This document shows positions 11,469 through 25,700 of a stretch of 64,000 nucleotides of DNA, one piece after another. The translations under genes were made by a program, and so were the position numbers. The notes below the pieces were generated by a model that saw nothing but the letters and a program-made list of their open reading frames with translations, searched no databases and was not told the DNA's origin. The DNA is from Amphimedon queenslandica (taxonomy: Eukaryota > Porifera > Demospongiae > Haplosclerida > Niphatidae), in contig NW_003546416.1 of the NCBI RefSeq assembly GCF_000090795.2, positions 34,440-98,439 on the forward strand, written 5' to 3'. Each line of letters starts with the position of its first letter. The first letter of the stretch is position 1.

Positions 11469-13681
11469 ATGTCTGAGGTAAGATTCTTGTAGTTTTTATC
11501 TACATACTCTTATTTTTAATAATTTTTCTTTATTTTTAGGAAGAAATTGTGAGTAATGCTACACCAGAAGTTCTCTATCTGCTGCTGTGTAGAGAGCACA
11601 GGGTCTCCAGAAGCGTTAGAGTCAACTGGTTCTTTAATAACTTATTCAAGAGCAGCTCACAATGGCTGAGCACTGGACACAGTGTAATTACAAGAACATT
11701 TATCATTATTCTGGGATCGGGGCTTAGTTTGTAGCCTAGGGGGCTTGGGATTATCTTTATAGGGGTCTGGTACAGGTTTAAAATTTAATAAGGGTATCAT
11801 AATTTTTAAACTTAGGTTGAAGATTGATTTAAAATTTAAAATTTATTATTATTATTACTTGATTAAAATTTTAATAGGGGTCTGGTACAGGTTTAAAATT
11901 TAATAAGGGTATCGTAATTTTTAAAATTAGGTTGAAGATTGATTTAAAATTTAAAATTTTATTATTATTATTACTTGATTAAAATTTTAATTTATTATTA
12001 TTATAAATTTAATTTATTATTATTACTGTAGGAAGGAGAGCAAGATGAAGGTGCTACAGTTAAAGGAGATGAACCATTAACTGTACTATGGAGTAATACT
12101 GATAGACTCACTCCATCAACTAGTGTACATTACGTTGCACAGAATGCCAGTTTAATATTTGTCATAGATATGACATCATCGATGATGCAAGTGGTGAGTA
12201 GGCGGAGCAATACAAGAATACTTTATTAGAAAAATGCCCAAGGCTATAGCCCATGGGTTTTTCCAAAAAATGGCTCTGGAATCACCCCAAATTTTTATTA
12301 CATTTTTTGATACATATTGATATCCTTATGCTATGTAGCAAGTTTGAGGTGATTCCGACTTCAATTTTTCAAGTTATGGCCATTTTAAGAAAACATCAAA
12401 ATTCTGAAAAAATCCCTGTACTATAGCCCATGGTTTTTTCCAAAAAATGGCTCCGAAATCATCCCCAATTTTTATTACATTTTCTAATACATATTGGTGT
12501 CCTTATGCTGTGTAAAAAGTTTGAGCTGATTCCGACTTCAATTTTTCAAGTTACGGCCATTTTAAGAAAATATCAAAATTCTGAAAAAATCCCTGTACTA
12601 TAGCCCATGGTTTTTTCCAAAAAATGGCTCCAAAACCACCCCCAATTTTTATTACATTTTCTTGTACATATTGATGTCCTTATGCTGTGTAGAAAGTTTG
12701 AGCTGATTCCAACTTCAACTTTTCAAGTTACGGCCATTTTAAGAAAACGCCAAAATTATGAAAAATACCCAAGGCTATTATAGCCCGTGGTTTTTCCGAA
12801 AAAAACCTTCATACTTACATTGTATAGTTGCAATGCTTTATAGTCAAATTACCATTATTGATAATTTATAATTTTCTGTTTAGAGCAACGAGACTTTCTC
12901 CGTTAAACTTGATGAGGCTGTTCGTGGACTTGAAAAATGTCTCAGCGATCTCATACAGCCCGTGAGTTGTAGGCGTGATCGGGGGCGTGGCTAACAGTCT
13001 AAATTTTTTAGATGAGAGTCAATAAGACCAGTATTGTCCCTCACCTGTGTGTTACTATACTAGTTTATAATGGAAGCAAGAAGGTAACAAGAACCGTTAT
13101 AATGTTTATTTTAGTGATATTGGCAATTTGAAATCAAATTTAAATCCACCAATCATTAATGTATTATGTTCATACATGTACTAATTCATGTATGCACAAA
13201 ATTGCCAAATTAAAAAACAACAAATAAGTTTTATAGCAAAATAAATTGCTGCCAAATTAAAGGCATTATAAATATACAATAATAATGGTTCTTTCTTTCT
13301 TTCTTTCTCTCTTTCCAGCCAGTTGAAGTGATACTGCACGGTATTCATCTTCAGTCAGATAACATTAATCACACTCTTACACTTGCTAATAAAAAGTTGA
13401 ATCAACTCAAGACCAAATCGATCCAAAAAGGTAGTGTTAATAATAAAATGATAATAATTATTAATAAAATAATATTGGTTATTGGTTCATTAAATATAAT
13501 TGTAATAACTTTGACAGCCTATTTAAAATCGTTGTTATATACAAACACAACAATAATGATGATAGGAAAATTTGCAGTCGGAATCGTCTTTTTAATTATG
13601 AATATGAACCTATTACCTATATCACCACTCCCCTCCCTCTTCCCCCTCCCTCTCCCTCCCTCTCTCTCTCTCTCTCTCTCT

Positions 13682-13712
<31 letters not shown>

Positions 13713-16700
13713 CCTCTCTCTCTCTCTCTCATAACATCTTCATTCCGTCCGGTACTTGTCCACACTTATAACAAGTTTCTCCTGCCTCAAGGACAGTCTT
13801 TGCACATTCTTGACAATACAGTGCCTCCGAGTGACCACGTCCATTATGTGTGGGCGTGAGTCTAGCGGTAGCCAACCCACAAATCCGACAGAGCATAGGA
13901 GCAGGAATAGAAGTCGGAGGTGACGGTATGAAATGGGTAATAGGTCGTACGTACGGTCGCTGATATTGCTCCTTACTCGCGAAAAACTTGTGCTGTTGGC
14001 TGACAGGCGGGGCACTTGTTGGTGGGTGTGGCCATAAAGTAGGCGTGGCTTTGGGCGAGTCAGTCCTGAAACAAATATCACATAAGTCGAATTCACATAC
14101 TTGACAGTGGTGCATTTTAGCCAAAGGATTTGTCGTGCTTCGCTTGCAATTATCACAGTGCCAGGCTCCGCCTACATCTGGGTAGACTGTTAGTGGGTCG
14201 CTAAGGTGCAGGGGGTGGGCGGGGTGGAGTGGGTGTGGTTTCGGCGGGGCCTGGAAACACTCGGAGCACATGTAAAAACGGCAGCTCGGGAACCGACACG
14301 AGTAATAAAACTGGGAGTATATTTGTAAGGAGCACACCGAACAGTTTTTAAAATCTTCCCCTCTCTCTTTCTCTACCAGCCCGTGTTGATGCTGGTGGTG
14401 TTTAGTCCCTTTAAAACAAGTATCACAAATGTCTTCATCGCATTGCTTACAGTGGTACAGTAACCATAATTTATCACCGTGAGTCCCTTCTTTATTGCAG
14501 GCCTCACACGACCAGCTCTTGTAGTGTCGATACTCTATGCGTGGGTCTATGGGGTAGAGGGTGTGGCTACCGTCTTGATGGAGGGCGTGGCGCCATTTTC
14601 CTTTAAAGCAGTCGGTACATAGGTCAACGTCACATCTACAATAAAATAGAATAAATTAATTACCATTTCAAATCATAATAGTTTAAGTTTAATGTGGTCA
14701 CAGAAGCCAATTAAAAATGTGATAAAACTCTCTCTCTAAGAACAAAAGTGGGCGTCCCTGTATAAACACAGCTGCAGTTTCAAACTGGCTTATCTAAACT
14801 ACTTCCGAGTTTAAGTCAGTACTGAAGCAAGTGCTTTTTGTAGCATTATACACTGATCCAAACACAGTTTACAATTGAACTGGTATAGTCAACTTTAAAC
14901 TGTATACAGCTGTCTTTATTATTATTATTATTATTATTAAATTTATTTTGATTATTTTTGTCTTTTCCTTCTTTGTTTCCTTCTTTCCTATTCCTAAATC
15001 TAAGTGCTTTTCTTATTTTTAATAATAATAACAATATTAAATCCACCACTTACTTTTCACAGTGGTAGTTGGTCTGATTATTGCTAATACCAAATACCCT
15101 TCTACAAGCATCACAAGACCACACCCCCTTAGTCTTTGAATGACAAACATTAGATTGAGCCGGTTTCAACCGGTGGGTATGAAACGAGTGAGTATATCCT
15201 CTAAAACAATCCTCGCAACAGTCAAAGTAATCCGGTCTCTTACACTGGGTACAATGGTAGGCGTATTGGTGGGTACTATTGTCCGAACGACCGTCAAATG
15301 AACGCTGGCATATGTCACACTTCCATCTTGAGCCAAATTCTTTGTAAAGTAGCCTAGTGTCCTTTTTAATTAGTGGGTGGGGGTGGTATGGGTGATCCTG
15401 GATCCTTTCATCAGCCATTTTGTATTGAGTTTGAATTCAAAAGACTATTCAAATTTCAAATAAGAATTCTGCTGACTGGACTATATAATTAGTTGACAGC
15501 TGCTGAGTCAGCAGTTAGTGATGTGCTTTGTCAGCAATTTATTAAATAATTGCTGACAGTGCAGATTTATAAGTAAATGTCACTCGTTCCTTATAAGGAG
15601 ATGTGAACATGTAGCACTTCTCTCTATAATGATATTCATAGCTTGTGGTCAGTAGCTAGTGCATCCAACCCATGATAGCCTCTCACAATTTTCTGTGTAT
15701 AAAAACATCCAATCCTTGCTGACTGAATAATCAAGCCTGTCATGTATATAGTCATCACTGAGAGATGATAAAATTTTTGAATGGAGACTAACAGTCTCCT
15801 AAAAGTAAAGTAAAAGATTAGTGAATGCAATACATGAATAATGGGCACAACTATTGATAATAATATTAAGTGTTACGGCTACTGCAGGGACATATTTAGG
15901 TACATATACACAGCCAAAAATATAATCATGTTGATCAGGCCTGATTCAGCCTAAATTTAAACCAGGCCTGATATCTGGCATGGATCATGGATTTTGGACG
16001 ATCAGTCCTGATACAATCATGGAGTCAGCCACAGTATACAGACATGATAAGTATCTATACTGGATCAGGCCAGACTGACTTTCGTGATTCAGCAATGCTA
16101 GCCAACAGGGCTGTACCAGTACTGATATCAGGCTTGAGTCATTAATTTTGGGCAACAGTTTGAATCAGGCCTGAATATATTTGGTTGTGTATGATGTGTA
16201 GAACTGTAGGTATGAAATCAGCACCTTATAGTGGAATCAGACCTGATCACCATAAGTTGCTGATTTAGGCATGATAATAATTAGTTGTTTAGTGTTCCAT
16301 AACAAATATCTCTCTCTCTCTTTTCTTTTCTTATTAAGATTCTGTTGTCTCTGAGCTTGCAGCAGATCACAGTTTAGAAGGAATCATTAAAGTATCACTG
16401 CAGTTGCTATCACGCACCAACGTCAAAGGTAGAGCACATCAAGATCAAAGAAGCTGGAAACTTTCAAGGGTCTAAACATTCACAAATGTCACTCAATCAA
16501 TGTAGAAAAGTCTTTTTGTGCAAATTGTACATTTAAAAGGCTACAAATAATATTGAGCTGGTCTGCATGGGTGATCTATAAAAAATCATAGATTCATGTA
16601 AATGTTAATAAGTAGCCTGCAGATAGACAATTATGAAAGTTGTTCCCCTTGAAAGTATTCAACGTTATTATACACATACAGGATTATTGTTTCAAATCAT

Positions 16701-19700
16701 TTCAATCTGTATAGGTATTATAGTACTGACTGATGGTGTGGGTGGGTTTGCCACGCCTACTTCAATGCATACCATAGTTTCTCAATTAAGAACCACTAAT
16801 GTTAGCTGTTGGGTCGTTTTATGCGGGGGCGGTACCAGCCCAAGAATATCGCTAGGGGCCGTAGTTGATACTCAGTCTCTGGAACATTTAACAAAATCAT
16901 GTAATGGGTGTATCTTAAATCCAGCAAAAGTATAATTTAAACTATGAAATTTAAATTAATTTTTTGGGAATTTTTTAGATACTAAATTCAGTTTCTTCTC
17001 CTGATGAAGGGCCTGTAGAAATTAACTTGATACAAAAATGTATTTTGATGTGGTCGCTTCAGTGCTCGGCATGGGAGGGGCGTGTTGGGGGCGTGGCACT
17101 TCAGAGCTCCGCCTATGAAGACCCTTTCGTACCTCAGACGGAATACAAGTATCAGAGATCTCTATTTAAAGCCCCTGGAATGAGGTAGTTAATTAATAAA
17201 ATTGCATTTGAATTAGAAGTTATTTCTTAGAGTCATTGGTTGTCGGATCAGGGAAGGTTTTCTAATTAAGAGTATCTTGCTTAACGGTAAGGAATTATTT
17301 CTTTCTCGTTGAAGTACAGTGTGCATGTATGTTTTTTAGAAAGGGAAATTGAGATTGTGATGGAGCTGCTATGGCAACCAAACGTTACAATACAATACAC
17401 AGTCCAAACTGTAAGAAAGAAATTTTGCAAATTAAACTAAATAAATAAAATTAATGATATTTTTCTTTCTTTCTAGTCGTTCCCATTATCTGATGTAGAT
17501 TTCTATCATTCTGTCATTACAATTTCTTTTTCTGCTCCATATCATTTCGTGAGAGACTTTCTCAGCGAATCGGATCCAAGAACAGCTCTACCTCAGTAAA
17601 CAAACTAACTATGAACAATTACACATGCAAACAAGTTTATAATTATGCATGTATACCGTATAGCTTGATATTTTCGTGGGTCGATATTTTCGTGGTTTGC
17701 TCCTAGTGGGGCAATTCGTGGTTTAATTTTCGTGGTTGACAGTTTACATAGCCTGTAAGGGGATGGCACTTCAATGATTTCGTGGGTTTAAATTTCGTGG
17801 GCAGCCCATAACCACAAAAATCACGAAATTTACATTCCACGAAAATTTCAAGCTATACGGTATGTACATGTACAGTGTGTATGTACTTATTTTAAAATAA
17901 ATGGTTGATTTATTTTTTATTTAATTTCTAGTGCTACTGCCCTAAGAAGGTTCAAGCAATCACTTAAAAGGTATGTTTTAGTTCAGATTTTGTCTATTTT
18001 TATTCTCCTCTCTCTCCCTCCCTCTTTCTCTTCCTTGCAGTCTAACTCATTCTGATGAAGTTCTATTTCATCTCCTCTCCTTCTCTTCAGTGGCTGATTA
18101 TTACAAGTTTCCCCAGAGTATTCTCGATGGTATGCCTCTTTTAACAATACCACCAAACCAGTCTAAACCGGTTTTAGCCATCAACACTGATGGAGAAGAC
18201 AAGTAAGTACTAAATAATAATAATGAACATGTTAGATTATTTTTTAATATTATTTTGTACATGAATTATCATAAATTTTTCTCTCTCTGTCCCTCTCCCC
18301 AGATCTCTCCTAACTCTAGCTAACTACTGGAAGTCATTATCAACCCTTGACTTCAATCATTGGACCCATTGGTTCCATTCTTATAAGATACCACTGGTCC
18401 TCCATCAAGACTCCTCCCTCCCCCTTCACATTGTCTGCCCCTCCCCTACTGGTCGATACTCCTCTGTACAGTGTAGGGTCTCAGCCTCGAAACTTTACTC
18501 ATCACTTCGTATCTGGAGTACTCTAGTATTACAAGAGAGTCATTCATATGTTCGTATACTGCCTGATCCTAAAACCCCAGCCTATTTCTGTATTGCACGG
18601 CTGGTCCAGATGCAGCCTTGCATGTTGATACATTTGGGTTTTATAGAGGGGACCCCGTGGGACCTTCAACAAGAGGTGAAGGCCTCGTTAAAAGGTTTGA
18701 TAGCTGGTTTAAAGCTCTCACTAGCCACTACTGATCAATCATCAATAAAGGGTTCGCGTCATAATAAGAAGAGAGGGAGTAGTGTAGCCATACCCCAGCA
18801 GCCTTGTGCCACACTCATTAATAAACAGTTGCAGCGTTCCCTCGTCAGCTATCAGCTAGGGGAACGAGGGGAGGTTCCCCTTCAGTGGGGCTACATGAAC
18901 CATCATCGCTGGCAGTGGAAGGTCTCGCAGCCACACCCACAGTTGCTCATGGCGTTGCTACGGCGACGGATACAGGAAGGGTTTATCATTGCCAGTGCTC
19001 ATAATGGGATAGTTACGTTAGTAGTGGAGATAAAAGTGAAAGTAAGAACAATAATTAGTGTATATGTTTTATATAGTATAAGGACATCAATGTGTATCAG
19101 AAAATGTAATAAAAATTTGGGGTAATTCCGGAGCCATTTTTTGGAAAAAACCATGGGCTATAGCCTTGGGTATTTTTCAGAATTTCGGTGTTTTCTTAAA
19201 ATGGCCGTAACTCAAAAAATTAAAGTCGGAATCAGCTCAAACTTTCTACAGAGCACAAGGACAGCAACATGTATTAGAAAATGTAATAAAAATGTTTTTT
19301 GTATATTTTTATAGCAACCCTACTCAACTACAGTCCAGTCTTCCTTACTACAGTACGTCATTAGTCCACTTTCTTCCTCCAAGAATACACTCAGTTCTTC
19401 TGGATCATTCTCTACTGAACTGTGGATAGAGCCACAGTACCTGACCATTGATCAAACACCAGAAGGACTTAAATATTTGCAAGAGAAAAATGTACTCGAT
19501 GCCCACTATGAGGTAAATATTAAGCTACTTTGTACATGTACATCCAGTGAAGAGGTCGTGCATGGATGTACTGTAAAATTCTGCCGTGTTGTTTTATATT
19601 GTATCTGCTCAATGATATATGGTTGCTGTAAACAGGCAATATAAAAACTATCAATTGCAAAAAATCAACAAAAAAATACTAATTTGTAATATCTACCAAT

Positions 19701-22700
19701 ATTTCTGACTGCATTATTATATTGTTAAAGTAATACTGTATATTAAAGTCTGCTCTCCTTTCTTATTCTTCTTGTAGATTCACAGTGTTGATGTGCAAGT
19801 CTTAACTGCTTTGTGCAGTTTTTTGGAATATTCTCCAGCTCCTTCTCCTTCCATTCCGTCCCCTCTTGAGTGTGAGGCCTCCTCTTATGACCAGTTTGAC
19901 TCAGGCCAGCTGGTAGAGATTCAATTTAACCTCTCTTCACTGTATCCTAAGAGTCACGTGACTGCATTCACTTTTTCAGCTTTCACTGAAAGTAAGAGAG
20001 AGAAGGAGAGAGAAAAGAAAGAGAGATGAGGAAATTTTGATAGTGAAAAATATAATTTTATCCAGAACATTGACATAGTTTTTCAGTACATGTAAATGCT
20101 ATTATTTTATCTTTATTATTGATTTATTTGTTTTTTTGTTTGTTTGTTTGCTTGTTTGTTTATTTAAATTGTTTGTTTATTTTCAGGAAATCTCACTACT
20201 TCTCCTATTACACTGGATAATTGTTCCCCTCAAAACCGAAACCTCCACAGCAGTTTCATTGACCAGCTACTCCTGCTCTCCTGTACCAGTATACCTGTGC
20301 ATGACTCCGCCCTCATCCTTAACAGGTTAAAGTCGTCAGACCAGTTGAGCCAGTTTGTCAAGTTGTTTGACCCCGCCCACGAAGGATCACGCCTACTCTG
20401 GCGATGCTTTGCCTCCAGTAAAGGAGAAACTCTCTCGATTATTTTTACACCTTGTTTTCTCTGTCCCACATCCGATCTTACCTCCCTCTGTCTCCCTGTT
20501 GTTGTCATGGTTACTAACCTCTCCGCTTTACTTGGTCCTGATAAACTAGGGGGTGTGGTCGAGCCCCTCCCACCAGACGCATACATTGAAGAATTATTCA
20601 AGAGCGAGGGGGCCCATGAAGCCACACCCCCGATAATTAAAGACTTGAGGAAATCCTTAAAATACATTCATAAACTATCGTATCTCCATTCTCTTCAGTT
20701 CAGTCTCCAGCAGTCCGTTAGTGTGGATGAGGATGACCTAAAGCAGGGACTTAGTGTCTGCCATGTTACCAGTGTACCGGTTGACATCACTCCGCTACTG
20801 GTCGGGGTTTGTCACCATGTTTGCTTCAGTAGGGGAGAAGGAGGAGAGAAAGGAGAGATGGTTTCTTCTGATAGTTTATCTGTTCTGTTGGAGCTTCTTG
20901 GGGACCAGAGGCGTAGTTCTTATCGAATGGTTTCTTTAATTGAATCCGGAGAGGAGGAGGGGGAGAAGGAGGAGGGGAAAGGGGAGGAGTTGTGTGTCAC
21001 GAGGGAAGAAGAGGTCTCAGTGTTATTGAGTCTCTTCTTGTCTGGGCTTGGTTTTAAGTTGATCAAGAATGGGAGGTATTTCTGGTTAGAGAAACAGACT
21101 AATGCTAGCTACACATTTCAAAAAGAGGTGAGTCCTCATACTTGTAAATGTATGTGTACATATTTTACATCATTCTATAGTACTCATTCTGTAGTAGATC
21201 TAAATGTACACTTGTAATTTTAATAGTACGCATGTATAACTATAATTGCGCCTAATCAATTGCTCAATTAATGAAGCAGAGTATAGTAAATAGTTAAGCT
21301 AATAAAAATTAACAGTCAATATAATCACTACAAGGTATGACAGACTGTAATATTGAAATGATATAATATATCAGCACAATGTAAACACACTTATGTGTGT
21401 AGGGGACAGTATTTAATTGTTACGACGAGTTTTCATCTCTGAGAACTGCAGAGTAGTCGTCTTCCAACTCCACCACTTAATTCCTTGATCACTGCTAGTT
21501 GAAGTATCAAAATATTGACCATTAAGACTTGAATGATAGCAGGTATGATACCACCAGGCACCAGTGTAGGACTGAGCACAGTTACCTCCTGACCATGCAT
21601 CATTATCATTATCATATGTACTGAATCTCCTTCCATAATGCCACAACAGACTGTCCCCAGCAGTACCAGAATATCCTTCTGCTGTTAGTATATATTCAGT
21701 ACTACCATCACCAATACTGAATGTAGAGTAGTTAGCATAAGCTGTGTCATTATCAAAGTCTTCCAGGTCCACTCTTAGTGTGTTTGATCTTTCTTTAGTA
21801 AGGCGATAGATCTTGCTCAATCCTAACCAAAACTCACCAGTAAGGTCACCAAATCCATTCTCATAGTCAGTCCAGTTCCTATAGAAATCAACAGATCCAT
21901 CTTCTCTCCTCTGAAATAAAGTCCATCCACCACCATCAGTCTCCATATCACAGTATACCTATGACCCAATATAGTGTATCATAAATGATAAACTTAAACT
22001 AACTTCAAATTGAGTCCCTCCATCAGGATTAACAGTATAAACACCACTTGCATTATTACCATACTCAAACAAGCTCTTACAATCACTGATATCTATTTTT
22101 ATAATGTCAGTATTATATATTATTAAACTATTAATTTATTTACCTTGTGGACAGGCTTGTGGCCATACATCAGGACATACCATGATAGTCTTCACTCTTC
22201 CTTCTCTCATACGAATAGTCTGTCCTAAGTTACTGCTGTTACAGCATGTCCTTATATACAGTGATGGTTCATGTTTAAAATCAGCCCTACAATAAGATCC
22301 TTCTCCTTCATCAATGGTAACTAGTAAGGACAGTAACAGGAACAACATCATAAAGATGGACATCTTTAACACTTTACTGGAAAGCAAGGATTGGAATTTG
22401 AAGCATGTATTGAAAGTTTATGCTTCTGATTGTCTTACAATATGACCTGTAAACTCCAGCATTTTTTCAATCTCTTAGCTACACCCAAAATTAAGTCACA
22501 CTGCCCACACTCTTAATTACATTTGGTAAAAGAATTTGTGAATAAAAATGCATTGACCAGTGCTCTGCTCATTAGACTCTTAACTGATTCCTTATAATAC
22601 TAACATGCAGCTTTTAGTCTTGAGAAGTGACACTTTGTTGGTCATTTTTAGAATAAAGTTATTTTATACAGTAAAGAATATAATTGGTACACTAGATACT

Positions 22701-25700
22701 GTCCATTAAATGGAGGTGTCTGCTATAGCTTATAGAAAGTGCCTGTTAAGGGTGGCTTTACTGCATATACTGTGCTTTTAAAATCTTGCTTGTTCAAAAT
22801 TTGCTTCATTCTAATACAATTTTTTAATAATGAGTTAAAATTATAATAAAAAAGTAAATATTCTAATCACTACATCTACAAGGTATGACACACTGCAATA
22901 TTGAAAATTTGAAATAATAAGTCACTGCTAAGTATACACACTTTTCTGTGAGGAACAGTATTTAATTATTACAACTAGTTTTAATTTCAGTGAAATCAAG
23001 ATTATAGTATCCTTTCCAATCCCTCCAAGTAGTGGCATCATCATTATTACCTCCATAATAATAAGGACCATTAAGATTTGAACGTTCACAGTGCATACCG
23101 CTATACCACCAGGCACCAGTGTAGGTCTCAGCACAGTTTTCATTTAACCTGTGATCATTATCATTATCTCTTGCAGTGAATCTCCTTCCGTTATGATACC
23201 AGGGTAGCAGTACCAGAGTATCCTCCTACTGTTAGTATATATGGTGGTTAGTATTATATGTGGTGGCAATGTCTGGTAGCCACCACATATTGCTGGAATT
23301 TTTGCTTCAATTTTTTATAACTGATGAAAGGAAATAACAAATGCTACATGTACAGTAGATAAAAAGTCAATATTTATTCTTATCACTACAAGGCATGACA
23401 GGATGTATTATTGAAATGACATAATGTTATATCACCACAATGTAAACACACATGGAGGGGCAATATTTCAATTGTTACGACGAGTTTCCATCTCTGTGAA
23501 CTTGAGGGTTTCATATCCTTTCCAGTCTTGCCAAGTAATAGCATCATCATCACGTACATTTGCTTTACGATAACGACTGTTAAGATTTGAACGATCACAG
23601 CTTCTATACCACCAGGCACCAGTTGTCCTCTGAGCACAGTTACTTGATAAATCATCATTATCATTATCTTTTGTACTGAATCTGCTTCCATTATGATATG
23701 CTAAACTATCCCCAGCAGTACCAGAGTATCCCCCTACTGTTAGTATATATTCAGTACTACCATCACTAATATTGAATGTAGAGTAGTTAGCATAAGTTGT
23801 GTTCCCCTCAAAGTCTCCCAGGTCCACTCTTAGTGTGTTTGATCCTTCTTTAGTAAGACGATGAATCTTGCTCAATCCTAACCAAAACTCACCAGTAAGA
23901 TCACCAAATCCATTTTCATAGTCAGTCCAGTATCTATAGAAATCAACAGATCCATCTTGTCTCCTCTGAAATACAGTCCATCCACCACCATCAGTCTCCA
24001 TATCACAGTATACCTGTGATTCAATAGTGTATGATTGCAAATTACTCAGTTTTTAACTAACTTCAAATGGAGTCCCTCCATCAGGATTAACAGTATAAAC
24101 ACCACTTGTAGTATTACCATCCTCAAACAAGCCCTTACAGTCTCTTATATCTATAATACAATTATTAAACACTCCTACTATTATTGCAGTACCTTTTGGA
24201 CAAGACTTTGGATGTACATTAGGACATAAAATATATTGTGTTATACCAGTCTCTTGGATAGAAAAAGCCTGTCCTAAGTTACTGCTGTTACAGCATGTCC
24301 TTATATACAGTGATGGTTCATGTTTATATCCAGTACTAGCCATACAATAGGATCCTTCTCCTTCATCAATAGTAACTATTAAAGACAGCAACAGCAACAT
24401 AAAAATGAACATCTTTGACATTTTTCACTAGACTGTTCGTGATTTGGACAAGGACTAGAATTGAAAGCAGAACTAGGCTTCTGTTGCTGTTTATTAGCTA
24501 ACATTATGTCACATTGCCGACCACACTCTTAGTTAGCTTGTAGTTATGGTGTTACTCTACCACTGTCTTGATAATACTGCATGAATGTGAGTATTTTATA
24601 ATGAGTGCATGCTATACATGAATGCTTATGCAATATTAACTGTTACTGTAGTTAATTGCTATTTCAGTCTTCATTTTTTTCTCTCTTTTTTTCTCTCTTT
24701 CCTTGTTAATTAAATGTTCAGTATGTACTATGATCATGTCTTGTTTTATGCTACTCTCAGTCAATGGTATGCATAGATCAATTGTGTCAATTCTTTAACT
24801 TAAACTATTAGCATTAATTGTTTATGTGTATAGTTGTAGTAGATATATTAGACAGATACACTTCTAGTATTTTTTGTCTTAGTGGGACAAGCTAAGGCTT
24901 ATCCCAATTAATTAATATTGACAATAATGGACTAATGAATTTCATGTAGTACATCAGCCCCGCCTATGTAGTAGAAACCAATTTTTATTGTATTACTGTT
25001 AATAAAAAAGTAATGGCAAATAATCACTACAAGGTATGACAGACTGTAATATTGAAATGACGTAATAATATATCAACACAAATTAAACACACTTGTGGGT
25101 GTGGGGGACAGTATTTAATTGTTACGACGAGTTTTCATATCTGAGAACTGCAGAGTAGTTGGTATCCAGCTCCACCACTTAATCCCTTGATTAGCACTAG
25201 TTGAAGTATTAAAATAACGATCATTAAGACTTGAATGATAGCAGCTATTATACCACCAGGCACCAGTGTAGTATAGAGCACAGCTACCTCTTGACCATAG
25301 ATCATTATCGTTATCTACTGTACTGAATTTCCTGCCATTATGATAGGCCAGACTATCCCCAGCAGTACCAGAGTATCCTCCTACTGTTAGTATATATTCA
25401 GTACTACCATCACTAACATTAAATGTAGAGTAGCTAGCATAAGTTGTGTTTCCCTCAAAGTCTTCCAGGTCCACTCTTAGTGTGTTTGATCCTTCGTTAG
25501 TAAGACGATGAATCTTGCTCAATCCTAACCAAAACTCACCAGTAAGGTCACCAAATCCATTCTCATAGTCAGCCCAACCTCTAAAAAAATCAACAGATCC
25601 ATCTTGTCTCCTCTGAAATACAGTCCATCCACCACCATCAGTCTTCATATCGCAGTATACCTGTGATGCAATATAGTGTATCATTATAAATGATGAAGGA

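Noticed and set aside
11549-11734. Reading SZT2 exon 2 through to the stop at 11734 as a short stand-alone gene
   Set aside because: The frame after about 11683 loses all similarity to SZT2, and a donor at 11684 joins in phase to the next conserved exon.
13328-13771. Plus-strand 147-residue frame ending in a Ser/Leu/Pro repeat
   Set aside because: Only its first part is SZT2 exon 6; the rest is intron and CT microsatellite read through.
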